From positions 464,950 to 528,949 of the forward strand of contig NW_019091507.1 in NCBI RefSeq assembly GCF_001949145.1: a stretch of DNA of 64,000 bases. Reading direction: 5' to 3'. Every line of letters starts with the position of its first letter. Within the stretch, counting starts at the first letter, position 1. The notes beneath the pieces were generated by a model, which ran no database searches, was not told the DNA's origin, and saw nothing but the letters and a program-made list of their open reading frames with translations. Source of the stretch: Acanthaster planci. Its lineage: Eukaryota > Echinodermata > Asteroidea > Valvatida > Acanthasteridae. This document shows positions 24,601 to 35,703 of the stretch, in pieces. A program made the position numbers and the translations under genes.

Positions 24601-25440
24601 TCAGGTAACTTGGATCTTACAAATTACGGGTCAAATTAAAGCAGAATTCGGGTCAAAAAGATTGGAACATATTTTGCAAAGCGAAATGTCTTTTTTAAAA
24701 ATCGAAAGTCTTGTATGTCATCACCTACTTCACTTCCGGATATTTCTTAATGAAAATCTCTCCAAGAAAGTGATCAGTCTTCCAGGCACTCTTCGGTCGT
24801 GACTGTTGCAGAATAACTGTCGGTGTCACGAGTATCACATCAGGCATGGACGCTGCCACCAGGGTTCAAGTGGTATGATGTTCAAGGCCTCTGAAACCTT
24901 TGGTGGGTGGGGTACTACTGCATATCATAAGGTATACACTGAGACCTGACAAATTAACTCAGAAAAAAATTAAAAATCAGCTTACACTGCTTCCGTGTCT
25001 TACTTCCCGGTTGTCACGAATTTTGTAAACATTCTCGGAAGCTGCCATGCTGCTGCAGGAATCCCATCGACTGCGTACTAAATGCACAGATAAGACTGCT
25101 AAACGTACGTTCGTACGTACGCACTGCACTCGACATTGAGACGAGTATGCAGTCCCCAAGTCTGCACATGCCGAAAATAGTGGAATCGTCCAAAACGATT
25201 CAGAACTTCGGGCTGAACAACATCAAAAAGATCGCATGCTTTTTAAATGCGGATGCTGTTGGATTTTCGATGTTTTCTCAATTCGGATCCTTTCTCAATT
25301 CGGATGAAATGAGATTTCGGATAAAATGCGTGCGCCGAATGACAGCTTTATGTTGGGAAACGTGTACGTTGCACAGCGTTGACAGAACGCGCTGCAGCGT
25401 CTCCATTTTCAGCATGGATTAAAACACAAAGATAAACTAA
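21612..25440. other. Gene-free spacer; weak antisense frames only
   Basis: Short minus-strand frames at 23128-22919 and 23936-23556 have no recognisable domain or splice context. The former reads like an eroded element tail. No gene is supported. Confidence 0.3.
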
Positions 25441-27231
25441 TGATGTTCAGTCTCGGTGGCATCCGTTCTTGGCATTGTAAAAAAATGAGCTGGGCTCTGT
25501 TCTCGTATAACAGCAACATGCACCCGTAGATTTGCCCAACAATCCGTAATGACAGATGAGTAAAGCTCTTGAAAACACAAAGTGTAGATGTGTACTCGTG
25601 TTACTCCTGAAAATGTATTGCTAGAGTCGAGCAGATTTCAATCTTTGCAGGTTTTTACACAAAACGTCCATATTAAAACAATTTGTGGAACATCTTGGGA
25701 CGTTTTGACTAAAAACACCATGCACAAAAATTTCAAAGGTTGACGATCTCTCTTCACACGGCCGTGAGTGTTTCTGGCAATAAACTACTTTAAAGGCTAT
25801 TCGGCATGCTTTGCAGAAAACATGTAAATCTGTTCTGTTGACATCAAAATATCCTTATTCTGAAACTTCCCCCTTCTCTCTATAGATCATGGAGGCTTGG
25901 GTATTTGGGAAAGCCAAAAATCATTGAAGACTTGGTTTCAGACTGCTCTATTGCCTAAAATTTATTTATTTGCGTCACGGGTTTTGTTTGATCAAGTAAA
26001 AACTCAACTACAGGTTTAAATATGCAGCAGGCATCAGGCAAACTGATGAATGCACATGTAAACAGTAAACTATTTGTAAAGCTCAATATCTACTTGTAAT
26101 GACCAAATGTATTCAAAAACACTTTTAAAAATCTGTAAAATCATATCTGAAAGTTACAATTTCCATAGGAGGACAATTACCCATTCTATATCTTGGTATT
26201 TTCTACTCAAGCACTATTCTGAAGTGAAGCATTTTATCATGATACGTTCGGTTTCTGTTATTTCTAACTTTATTTCCTATTTATGAAAACATGCTAAAAA
26301 CACACAGTTATACCTAAAGTGTCCAGAAGCAATCAGTTATTCCAGTAAATACAGCCACATTTACTAGCTCAATATCTTCACTTTACATCTTTATGTTATG
26401 TTGGTTGCAGACAGGCATACACCAATTTAAATTATTAATTTAACAGGGTGCTCCGACAACCTAACCAATTTCATGAGGTGTTTGCATAGACAGTAAGTCC
26501 ATCAAGGAGGAAAGAAATGGTTTCTAGCCCAAATATCGAGTACCTATACATAGCTGCACACGATATCTGCTGATTTTTATTTGAAACTTACTTAATACTA
26601 CCAATGTCAGGAGTGTTGACGGTTGACCCCAAATGAAGCCAGTGAAGCCGGCAGAAAACTCTCTTTAACTTAGTGACGCAATAGTAGAAATCACTATTTG
26701 AGAGCAACTGTTGGCACAGCCGCGCCAAGCATTACCATGGAATAGTGCTTACTGTTAGCAAAATTGTAAGCACTATTTTCTGAAAATATGGAGGGCCTGA
26801 CATTTCGATCCAGCAGAAACTTTCTCAAGGTAAATTACACGTGGACGCAACAAACAAGCACGCAGAGAATCAACCAATCATGGACGAATGCATGGTCAAT
26901 AAAGCTGCAGGCTGGATAAAGGGGTAAAGGATAAAGGGGACTGCGTGAAAGGCATGGTTGAACAACAAAGGAATGTAAGATGGAAGACATGAAAGAAAAA
27001 ATACAATGGATGGAACTAGATCCCAAGTGGGAAGGGGTTATCTGCCAAGTGTTGGGGGCAGCTAGTGAAATTCAGCCCTGCTCATTAACAGCAAGAACAT
27101 ATTTGTCCTTAAAATACATGCATTAGGGCTATGGGATAAAAAAACTGAACAATGCTATCATTTAGAGGAACACCTTTTCCCCACATTTATAAGAAAGGCA
27201 AAATAAAAAAATGCGCAGCACTAAAATTACT

Positions 27232-27632
27232 CAGTGTTGTAGTCGAGTACTTTCCGAGTACTAACGTTCTCCGCAAAATACTGAACTGGGTAAGAGGGAA
27301 TAAAGTCAGAATGCAAAGGCATTTGATGGTAAATGTGCAAAGGTAAGATTACAAAATAAATGTTAGACTTCAGACACTCCCAGTTGTGTGAAATTGAAGT
27401 TTTAAGGAGAAAAGTACTCGGAAAGTACTCGGCCGAGTACTTTCCGAGTACTTTTGTCCTAAAAAGTTAATTTTAATCAAACAGTGATGGTCTGAAGTCA
27501 TTATGTTGCTTTGTAATCTTACCTTTATGCATGTATCATCAAATGCCGATGTACTTCAGCTTTGTTCCCTCCTAACTAGTTAAATATTTGGTAGAGAGCT
27601 TGGTTCTCAAAAAGTACTCGACTACATCACTG
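27232..27632. mobile_element. hAT-type MITE, palindromic over its whole length
   Basis: The ends are CAGTGTTGTAGTCGAGTACT and, inverted, CAGTGATGTAGTCGAGTACT. An exact 8-bp target-site duplication AAATTACT occupies 27224-27231 and 27633-27640. The centre (27410-27455) is a perfect 46-base palindrome built from AGTACTCGG units. No coding capacity. Confidence 0.9.
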
Positions 27633-28225
27633 AAATTACTACGGATCCAAACACAACAGACCAGAGTAATTCAACAAACACAGCTTTACTGCACAATGCA
27701 ACAGAACAATCTTCAGGAATTCGCAATGCCTAATCACTGACGCCAAGTGTTTTTGTCAATATGGCATTATTTGTGCCACTGTGGCTTTATGTATAATTCA
27801 TTACTTGAACCAGGAAATTAATTTGGCAACCCATGGGGCCAATTTGACAAAATGAAGCATGAAATGTATTTTGCAGTTCAAGCAAATTGCAAGAAGCCAT
27901 ACGATGATGAATACTGTATGTGGATTCAGTTAGATCTGCATACTGTAAACCTACTTTGTTGTTCAAGTAACCTTGACAGTTCACGAGCTGCTCGATTTGA
28001 TTGTGACCTCTGACCTGTAGTGCACGATTCGTAGACATGATGACGAGTGGCCCTGCATGCATGCATGCACACTTACAATATGTTAACTTTACGTCCTGTC
28101 CGTCAACCTAAAAATGTATTAAAGATTTTTCTTCTACAGTTGCTTGAAATGTATTCAAGATTCTTCGTGACATTTTGTGAAAACAATGTCCTATCTACAT
28201 GAAAACATTGTGTCTGTGATTGACT

Positions 28226-28428
28226 CTAATTAAGATTGGCCTTGAAATAGTCATCCACGGAGACATAGCTGTAGCCACCAAAGTAGTCCAGGAGGAGGAT
28301 CTGCTTGATGTCCATCTTCAGGAAGGTGTACTCGTGAAAACCCCAAGTGACCATGTTTGGGTGGCGTGGAAAGAGGGCAGCTCGGGCTGTGGCATTTTCC
28401 GCCGCGTCAGTCACCAAGTGCATGTTGC
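28226..28428 (-). CDS. CREG1: CREG-b coding exon 5 (C-terminal)
   Basis: The exon begins GC after CAACAAG and completes a split Gly codon. It encodes NMHLVTDAAENATARAALF, the RHPNMVTW motif, LDYFGG and DDYFKANLN, then a stop. Confidence 0.87.
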
Positions 28429-31400
28429 CTTGTTGGATAGGGAAAGAGAGTTACAGACAGAGTAATATACCTGTAAAGGAAAATCTGAAGAACAAAAATT
28501 GAGTCAAGGCCGTGAAGGTGTTTCTCTCAATGAAGAGATTTCCTAGGAATTTTAACGTAGGTTATCAATGACAGCACACCCTGTGCTTTTAAAAAGATCC
28601 CAGATTTTAAGGACAGTTCCAGTGCCAACGTACACCTGCCTACAACAACATCCCCCAAGCCAACGCTATCAAAGTCTCTTCATCAAGCATCCTGATTGTT
28701 AGCTCGTGTTACCCTTTATCATCAGTCGGGCGCACAATGGTGACTCTGGGTCACTCTCTTTTGTCAAAAGGCATTCTTTCAATCCAAACTGGGCCTCGCT
28801 GAATGTTAGTGTCACCTGAAATTTAAGAAAACACACGTGAAATTCCTTGACAAGACCTTACAGGATGCTCCACGATCTACCAGATTTTGGGGGGATATGG
28901 CCGGAGTTTGGGGGGAACAGCCCAGCCATTACTTTACACTCTTGATGATTCAGATAAATGTCCATCGTCAAAAGTCATCAGTCACTAATTAATCACAGCC
29001 AGGTGATAAAATGTGAGTCACTAGCTGGGACAGTTAGAGTACACTATGAAATTCTTTGTCATGAATCATATCTCTGTCTCTTATGACCTGACCCTAGCTG
29101 ATTTGAACTCACACTTAACGTACAGTTTGACTTGTGTTGAAGTTGACGACAACTACGGTCAAGGCTTCACTTCTTCAACTGGCAAAGTTCGCGCTGTTTC
29201 AAAATTTGTTGAAATTTACCAACACTTTTCCACTCCTATACATGTTTGAACCCACAACTGTGGCGGCAGCTCTTTGAGTATACATGTGCATTTTGCACAT
29301 TATTCCAGTGGTCATGTGTATAGCTCTTCCGTATAGTACCGATACTTTGGTTTCCATGGGTACAGTTCTTTTTTGCTGTGAAAAGCAAGATATTGCCAAA
29401 TGGTGTTTCCTCATTAATGGATATATAACATTTAAACAGGTAAAAAATGTTTATACCAAATCGTTGTTTCTTCTCTTTTTGCACCAAATGCAATGAGGAA
29501 GATGCCCAGTGCAAATCACTAACTGCATCTGGGTCAGCAACAGAAATCGGGCTAATTTGCAAGCCAGGGTTCCCTCGCAGTCACATGGCTACCAAAAAGA
29601 GAGGGATTCAACTGTCAGTGCGCAGGCTACAGTTGTATGAGTGGTAGCGATCAGGCAATCTTGATGTACCGGGCTGCATATTTCAACTTGTATAATCGCA
29701 ATGATGACATGTGCAAACCGTATCCCAGTGTGAAATGAAGAATTGCTGGTGAAGTAAATGAATGCCTTGACAAAATATTTGGTCATTTTGGGTTACCGTT
29801 TTGGCGTTTTGTTTCGTGTCGGTCGAACAAAACTCCGAGTTAAGTGGAGGCACCATGATACAGGCATTTTAAGTAAGGGACACATTTNNNNNNNNNNNNN
29901 NNNNNNNNNNNNNNNNNNNNNNNNNNNNNNNNNNNNNNNNNNNNNNNNNNNNNNNNNNNNNNNNNNNNNNNNNNNNNNNNNNNNNNNNNNNNNNNNNNNN
30001 NNNNNNNNNNNNNNNNNNNNNNNNNNNNNNNNNNNNNNNNNNNNNNNNNNNNNNNNNNNNNNNNNNNNNNNNNNNNNNNNNNNNNNNNNNNNNNNNNNNN
30101 NNNNNNNNNNNNNNNNNNNNNNNNNNNNNNNNNNNNNNNNNNNNNNNNNNNNNNNNNNNNNNNNNGTGCACTCGAACCCGAGTGCACTAGTAAGCAGGAG
30201 TGTTTATTAATATACGTTGGGTAAGGGCAAACCCGTTATATATAATTAACATCTCCCCAACGCAAAAATACATCTTGAAAAAAGACACATTTATGCACAT
30301 ATCATATCCTGTTCTCTTGAAAGAAATTAAATTACGGAGTTTGAGTTACCATTTTAGAATTAATAAGAGTACACAGTACGGGGGGATGATTCGATTTATC
30401 GCATATACCGGGACTCAATATTGGATCGCCAGTATATAGATTATCAAAAAATCTGACATCGACTGACCTAAAGTACACGTGCCACAGGTGGGGCAGTAGT
30501 ACAATTCACAAAAAGGCGAATAAGTCGTCACTTGGTCTCATGCAGATAAGGTAACACTAATATGAACAAGTTCTGCAGCACGTTGAGGTATACGTGCAGA
30601 TACTCATTCCGTACATTATGGGCCAGTGCTTACTCGGCTGTCGTTGAAGACATCTTTCGTCACATAGGAAACTGTTGGTTGGTACATGTAGGGAATGCCG
30701 GAACTGTTATTAACCGGGCCATCACTGACGGAGGCGGGGTTGGGAAACGGTTGCCCCAGCAACACCTCAGTGGATGAAAATGTAGTTATGATACACCAGT
30801 CAGCCTGTACCACATGAGGAAGATTAGAAAAGAAGGGTACAACTTTAATAGCACGATTCTTGAACATTTATATTGGTACACGTGCATGTGAATATGCATG
30901 TAAATGTGATACCTTAGTCTGACGCTTTATGAAGGAGTACAGCTTGACCTTGCGAGCAATTCAGGCAAAGGGAGAAATTATTCAACTTGGGTGAACATTC
31001 CAAAGCCCAAAACTATGTGATTTGTATTGTTTATGAGTGATGGTAAAATTCATAGCGAGAGTATTTATACATTTTACATAGCCGAAACAGAAACAGACAC
31101 ATAAACCTTTAAGAATCTATCTGAAAAGAACACAATGCGAAACGCTGATTTCACTGATAATCTTTACCTGGAATTTTTCCTTCTCCAAAAAGAAAAACTC
31201 ATTGTCCTGTTGACCATTAATGTTAAGAGGAAAAATCCTTTGGAGAGACAAACAATGCAGCACGTTTTTGGATATTTTGTTAGTGTGCATGTACCTTATG
31301 GACGATGTAACGTGCTCTCTTTGCTAGTTCACCATGTGGAGGGGGGTCTGCACCCTGTCCAATAGAAAAACAGTATTAAGTTTAGCACAGGTTTGACATA

Positions 31401-32475
31401 TTAGTAGGCCTATATGTAACTTTATCAGCCTTTTTGGAGCATGGCAGACACAACGGGGAGAGCGCTATTTGCAATGGGTAAATTTAAATGGGCGTCAAGT
31501 GATGTCCGTGTATGAATCTCTTTCTGAGCTGGAGTTACTAACAAATTCATCTCATATTAAAATCCCGGTTTATACTCAGTAGTCCAGTCACAAGTCCATC
31601 ACAAGTCCTTTCATAAGACTAGTCTTTTTTTTTGTCACAATTCATTGGAATAGCTTGTGACTTGGTCTTGGTTAAACATTGAACGAATTGCGATGGACTT
31701 GTGTTGGACTTGCAGGGACATGTGATCAGGGTGATGGACGCGACTACCCCACTGAAAAAGACATGTAAGGTCAACATGGTAATTAAACTGTCTACAAATC
31801 GCCCCGATAACTCGTTCTCCTCTAGCATGTGTTGAAATGGGGGGTGTAAGCTTTAAAAAATGGCTTCAATGAGGCTTACGTGGATTGTGTTTCTGAGTGA
31901 CAACGGCAATGAGTCGTAAGGCTATAGCTTGATCATGTTGATGCAATGATGGCATGGGGTAATGGAAACTGCAATCCCTTTACAGGCCTACAACTCATTA
32001 TACCTGACTACACTTGATAGCAGCATGGAGAAACCATTGCTCTATGATGGCAACTATAAGGCAGGCTACGTTATCACCAGGCACTTGGTCACTACCAAAA
32101 AGTACAACTGTATCACTAAGGTACAAGGTTCGTTAAATTTGGCACTAGGGGTCTACCCTTTCCATGCCTGGAACTGAATAGGCCTAGTAGTCCGCTATTG
32201 GACTGAAAGACAGTTTTAAGGCGCCTTTCCACATACGCGTCAACACTAGCGCCAAGCGTTTTGTATCCGTCAAAATCGCTCTCGGGGCGATTTTGACGGC
32301 CGAACGGAACGCGCACATGTGTTATGTTGATTTTTGTGTTCGTAAACGTAAAGTGCCTGCATGCATCGTGTACGCAAAGCACCTAAACAACGTACATTAT
32401 AGGAAAGGCACATTTACTCACTTTGATCACCGTGCAGGACAACAGCAACAAAGTTGCAGTCACCAAGGATATCAT
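28226..32475 (-). CDS. CREG1: CREG-b: second CREG-like glycoprotein gene, complete, 5 coding exons
   Basis: Coding exons on the minus strand are 32475-32422, 31354-31295, 30804-30634, 28815-28713 and 28428-28226, with lengths identical to CREG-a (54, 60, 171, 103, 203 nt). The product is 196 residues. The signal peptide is MISLVTATLLLLSCTVIK. The exon 2 product is the same as in CREG-a. Exon 3 keeps VSDGPVNNSSGIPYMY with the family NSS sequon, and exon 5 keeps LFPRHPNMVTW, LDYFGG and DDYF. Further sequons are NDS at the end of exon 3 and NAT in exon 5; the C-terminal NVS of CREG-a is YVS here. All splice phases agree. The exon 5 acceptor is AAG rather than CAG. A run of N (29888-30165) falls in the intron between exons 3 and 4 and does not touch coding sequence. 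Both copies look intact, so they are probably both expressed paralogues. Confidence 0.88.
28713..28815 (-). CDS. CREG1: CREG-b coding exon 4
   Basis: Acceptor TTTCAG and donor G|GTAACA. It encodes VTLTFSEAQFGLKECLLTKE and PLCARLMIK with both cysteines kept. Confidence 0.86.
29888..30165. other. Assembly gap (278 N)
   Basis: Run of N in the intron between CREG-b coding exons 3 and 4. A perfect hairpin, GTGCACTCG-AACC-CGAGTGCAC, abuts its right edge (30166-30187). Confidence 0.99.
30634..30804 (-). CDS. CREG1: CREG-b coding exon 3
   Basis: A 57-codon phase-0 exon between GTACAG and GTAAGC, encoding ADWCIITTFSS, GQPFPN, VSDGPVNNSSGIPYMY and FNDSR. Confidence 0.9.
31295..31354 (-). CDS. CREG1: CREG-b coding exon 2
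   Basis: A 20-codon exon whose coding bases appear unchanged from CREG-a exon 2, encoding DPPPHGELAKRARYIVHK. The donor is AAG|GTACAT. Confidence 0.85.
32267..32299. repeat. Perfect 13-bp inverted repeat
   Basis: CCGTCAAAATCGC, a 7-base loop, then GCGATTTTGACGG. It lies in the CREG-b intron 1 close to exon 1 and could be a MITE core. Confidence 0.7.
32422..32475 (-). CDS. CREG1: CREG-b coding exon 1 (signal peptide)
   Basis: ATG at 32475-32473 opens an 18-residue leader ending AAA|GTGAGT. A CCAAT box in gene orientation (ATTGG at 32636-32640) lies about 160 bp upstream. Confidence 0.85.
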
Positions 32476-33166
32476 TGTGTTTTCAAGAAAGATTGCCAGT
32501 GTTACTGAAAAATGAAGATAAGTGTGGCTGCTGGTTACACCACGCTTACAACTATACTTCACATTTATTATCAGGGCAACACCATATCAGACATGTGTCA
32601 CGGGATCATTGCATGTTGGAGTTTGATTGGTTAATTTCCTCCATAGACAGCGTGTACTGAAGAGAATGAACATTAATGTGTGCTTTTATATGAACTTCTA
32701 ACATAAAATGAACGGGTGCAATAACAATAGACGCTCATTGTTAGTGTTTGTAGAGCGGGGGAACTGGATGGAAGTGGTTAAGCTATGTGCCATCGCTGGA
32801 CGGATAAACAAAGTTTAGAAAAGGGTAAACGGCGCGCTGGTTTTTTTATGCCCACGTCACAAAGAACTGGATGGAGTTCTACATCATTGGACGGATGAAC
32901 TATACTTGAAGAAAACGGCACATATGTTGTGGCGTTTCTTATTTCGTGCCCATATCACAAGTAACTTGATGCCACTGATTAATCTACATGTACTATTGTT
33001 GGACGGATGATTTCTTTTAGAAAATCACATAAGGTGTGCCGTTTTCTATTCTATGACTTGACACAACTTAGGCCTAAGCCGTGGATCCCAGATGGACAGG
33101 ACGACTTAGTGTTTTCAAGTGAACTATTTTAGAAAAGGACACACATTGTGCCATTTTCCAGGTTTT

Positions 33167-33832
33167 TTAGCAGTGTAAAAGTCTGACTATTCTCGCGTGA
33201 AATCGTTTCATGAAATCTTTAATCTTGTTGGGATCATTGGGAGTCACTATCAAGACGTCCGAGTATTGACCGTTGTGGTAATTTGCGCCAGTATTCACTA
33301 CAGTTAATAAACACGATTTTGAAAGGATTTGCGTTATATTTACGTTTCGTAGATGATATTTGGGTAAATTTAACAGTCTGGCAACCTCTTCGTTTAAACG
33401 CGATTGAGGTTGGGGTCTATCACTAGAAGTGTCATCCTTTTTGAGTCTGGTGCACTCTATAAAAAACAGAGGCTTTAGATCGAGTTTGAAAAGAATTCGA
33501 ACCAATCTACGTTGTAATATCCTGGCGGTATAATGCTGCTTCTCTCTCTCTTCTTGGGGTAACGGTTGCAACAGACTTTCCGATAATAGGCTAAAGCAAC
33601 GTAGGTCGACACCAAGGAACTCTGATTGGATCACGGATGCCATGAAGTCCATGCTCAGTCTTTGATGGAAGCCATGTCGTTTTATTTCCGGATGTAGGCC
33701 TACTTTTAAAATACACAGTGGCAAGAAACAAAACCTGATGAACAGAATATATAGCAGGCTAGCCCCACTGAATTTCCCCCAAAATATTTTGAGTACATGC
33801 AGGCGTTGTCGGTCACGTCTGTCACTCTGCAT
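33167..33832 (-). CDS. Unrecognised ORF, 221 codons
   Basis: This is the longest open frame in the window outside Mondo exon 9 and frames running through N. A later ATG (MDFMASV, from about 33649) would give about 160 residues and avoids the hydrophobic first 45 residues, which look untranslated. The remainder is basic and charged, with EEREKQHYTARILQRRLVRI, FFIECTRLKKDD and QYSDVLIVTPNDPNKI. I recognise no family and can see no active-site motif. It lies upstream of CREG-b and downstream of the orphan CREG exon on the same strand. It could be a single-exon gene, an exon of a larger gene, or a chance frame. Confidence 0.4.
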   Translation of the reverse strand: MQSDRRDRQRLHVLKIFWGKFSGASLLYILFIRFCFLPLCILKVGLHPEIKRHGFHQRLSMDFMASVIQSEFLGVDLRCFSLLSESLLQPLPQEEREKQHYTARILQRRLVRILFKLDLKPLFFIECTRLKKDDTSSDRPQPQSRLNEEVARLLNLPKYHLRNVNITQILSKSCLLTVVNTGANYHNGQYSDVLIVTPNDPNKIKDFMKRFHARIVRLLHC

Positions 33833-35012
33833 TGCTCAAGTTGCCACCCAGCATTTATCTTTGAATATGTTTTAATTCATCCACTGATCAGTATATACAC
33901 ATGGTCGAAATATCTGGCCATCAACGACACTATCCAAATGTTGACGAATTCCGAGAATTTCAGACGCCTTCGGAAAATGGGGGAATTTTTCCGTTTTTTA
34001 TTACGTGACATCGGGTGATACTGGAACCTTGAATCGAGAGGAAGTACACGTAGTGAGATTCATTGGATCTGGGAATCAGATTAGACTTGAAGCTCATTCA
34101 TCCTGCATTGACCAATCACGTTCTTTTTGCCAGCCTAAAGTAACTGGTGCCAGTTTTAAAAGGCAAGATGATTTTTCTTGCCTCCCTACAAAGTTTTAAT
34201 ATGTAGTTCTTATTTAGAAATATATTTCAACTACGTGACCTGTGAGGAGGAGCTCAAGGAATGTTCTGAAGGAAAGTATAAATTTGTTTCTGACTGGTTC
34301 ACTTCCCTATAGGTTGATGAATAAAATGTATGGCTTGTTTGTCAACCAACTTGTTGGTGCTAAAATCAACTCCGTGAAAGTGTTACAGCGCCCTCAGTTG
34401 TTCATATGTGTGTAGGTTACTATGGACGTCAACGTGCGCACACGTGTTAGTGAAAGGCTTAGGGCCGTGGGCAAAAGGATTTTTCAAGCTTTATTTTGCT
34501 TCTTTTCTTGACAGAAAGCTTTGTGTATAAGGGTCTTTGTGTATAAGGATCTTTTGAATAACCGTTCGTTTTAGTATTTTGTGAAATTTATAAGAATGAC
34601 TACAGTGAAGAGATCCTAGCTGTGCATGGGTGTATGATGTGTTTTTGTTGGGTGTACTTGGGTAGATCATCATAGAGGAATTCCTCCATGAGTAGATAAA
34701 ATTGGCACGTATAATATAGCATTGCAAACATCGACAAGGAACTAGAGCATATGAACCCTGGATGGAGGAGCCTGTAATAAATTTGCGGAAGGTTAAATTT
34801 TACGCTGAATACCAATAGCAATTAATGAAGGGTGCGTTATCACGACAAAACAGTATAAGTGTACGTTATTGAACTGTAACACTATACGTTCATATATGGG
34901 TCACAACGTTAGGCACAAATGTTAGGCCACACTCTACCTTTGCCTGCCGTGCAATTGGGCTAGGCCTATATTACGGACAGAACATGCAAAAATCGCGGTA
35001 AAGTTTACTCAC
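33833..35012. other. Gene-free sequence
   Basis: No coding region is supported. A segment at about 33930-34080 resembles 39800-39960 (CAACGA...GAATTTC...ACTGGAACC/ACCAGACCCTTGA) and is probably an old dispersed repeat. Confidence 0.3.
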
Positions 35013-35066
35013 ATCGATCACTGTGCAGCACAACAGCAGAAAACTTACAGTCACTAAGGATATGAT
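35013..35066 (-). pseudogene. Orphan CREG first exon (third copy) with lost start codon
   Basis: The 54 bases read IISLVTVSFLLLCCTVID and end at a GTGAGT donor (35012-35007), with the same length and register as exon 1 of CREG-a and CREG-b. The ATG is ATC here, and the frame upstream reaches TAG (35090-35088) without another ATG. No other CREG exons were found nearby. Confidence 0.75.
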
Positions 35067-35448
35067 CACTGTGCGTTTAACTTGGGGTCGCTAGAGTTTG
35101 TGATCGTGTGGACGCTTGTTTGAAACCCTACCGTTTGCTATCGGAGCATGACGTACGGCCACGACCCGCGATCACACGATGAAGGCCATGCACGCATATG
35201 CAGACGGTTAGCCATAGGTCACGTTTCAGGCTGCCATGGCTTCAAATCTTCCCATTGTCAAGCTTTGTGGAAAAGTCGTAGCCACAATGGCAGAGACTAG
35301 TACAGTTCCTGTTTTACGGTTTGCCGCTACGAATGTGGCCAAAAGTGTGGACCGGAAAGGCTTCAAATAAATTTCTCTTTGTACGGAGGCGCATTTAGGA
35401 CATGACTAAAAAAATTTGACGCACTATTTCGGCTGGGAAGATTACTAA

Positions 35449-35703
35449 TTCGCCCGGGCGGATCACCGTTTCATCCGGATTACTATTTCGCCTGGGCTGA
35501 AGTGTAATCCACCTGGGTGGATTGATGGCGAAATTGTGAAGCACAGGTATAATTCGCCCGGGCAAAATGCTAATCCGCCTCGGTGGAATGGTGATTTGCC
35601 CGAGCGTCAATAGCAATATCTGCCCAGGCGACATACTGATTTGCCTGGACGAAGTACTTGTCCGCCTGGGCGGAATAGTAATCTTCCCGGGCGCATTAAT
35701 AAG
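35449..35703. repeat. Satellite of about 12 units, period about 21 bp, core CCGCCTGGGCGGA
   Basis: Degenerate units such as TCCGCCTGGGCGGAATAGTAA, TTCGCCCGGGC and TTTGCCCGAGC recur about every 21 bases. Each core is close to palindromic. Because the period is seven codons, both strands stay partly open and give heptad-like peptides that are probably not genes. Confidence 0.8.

Larger units (their letters stand above)
25440..32520. repeat. Segmental duplication, copy B (contains CREG-b)
   Basis: Collinear with 2560-11540 (see copy A). Copy B lacks the foldback insertion found in copy A downstream of CREG and has its own hAT-type hairpin element at 27232. No gene is visible between 25440 and 28225. 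Confidence 0.7.
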
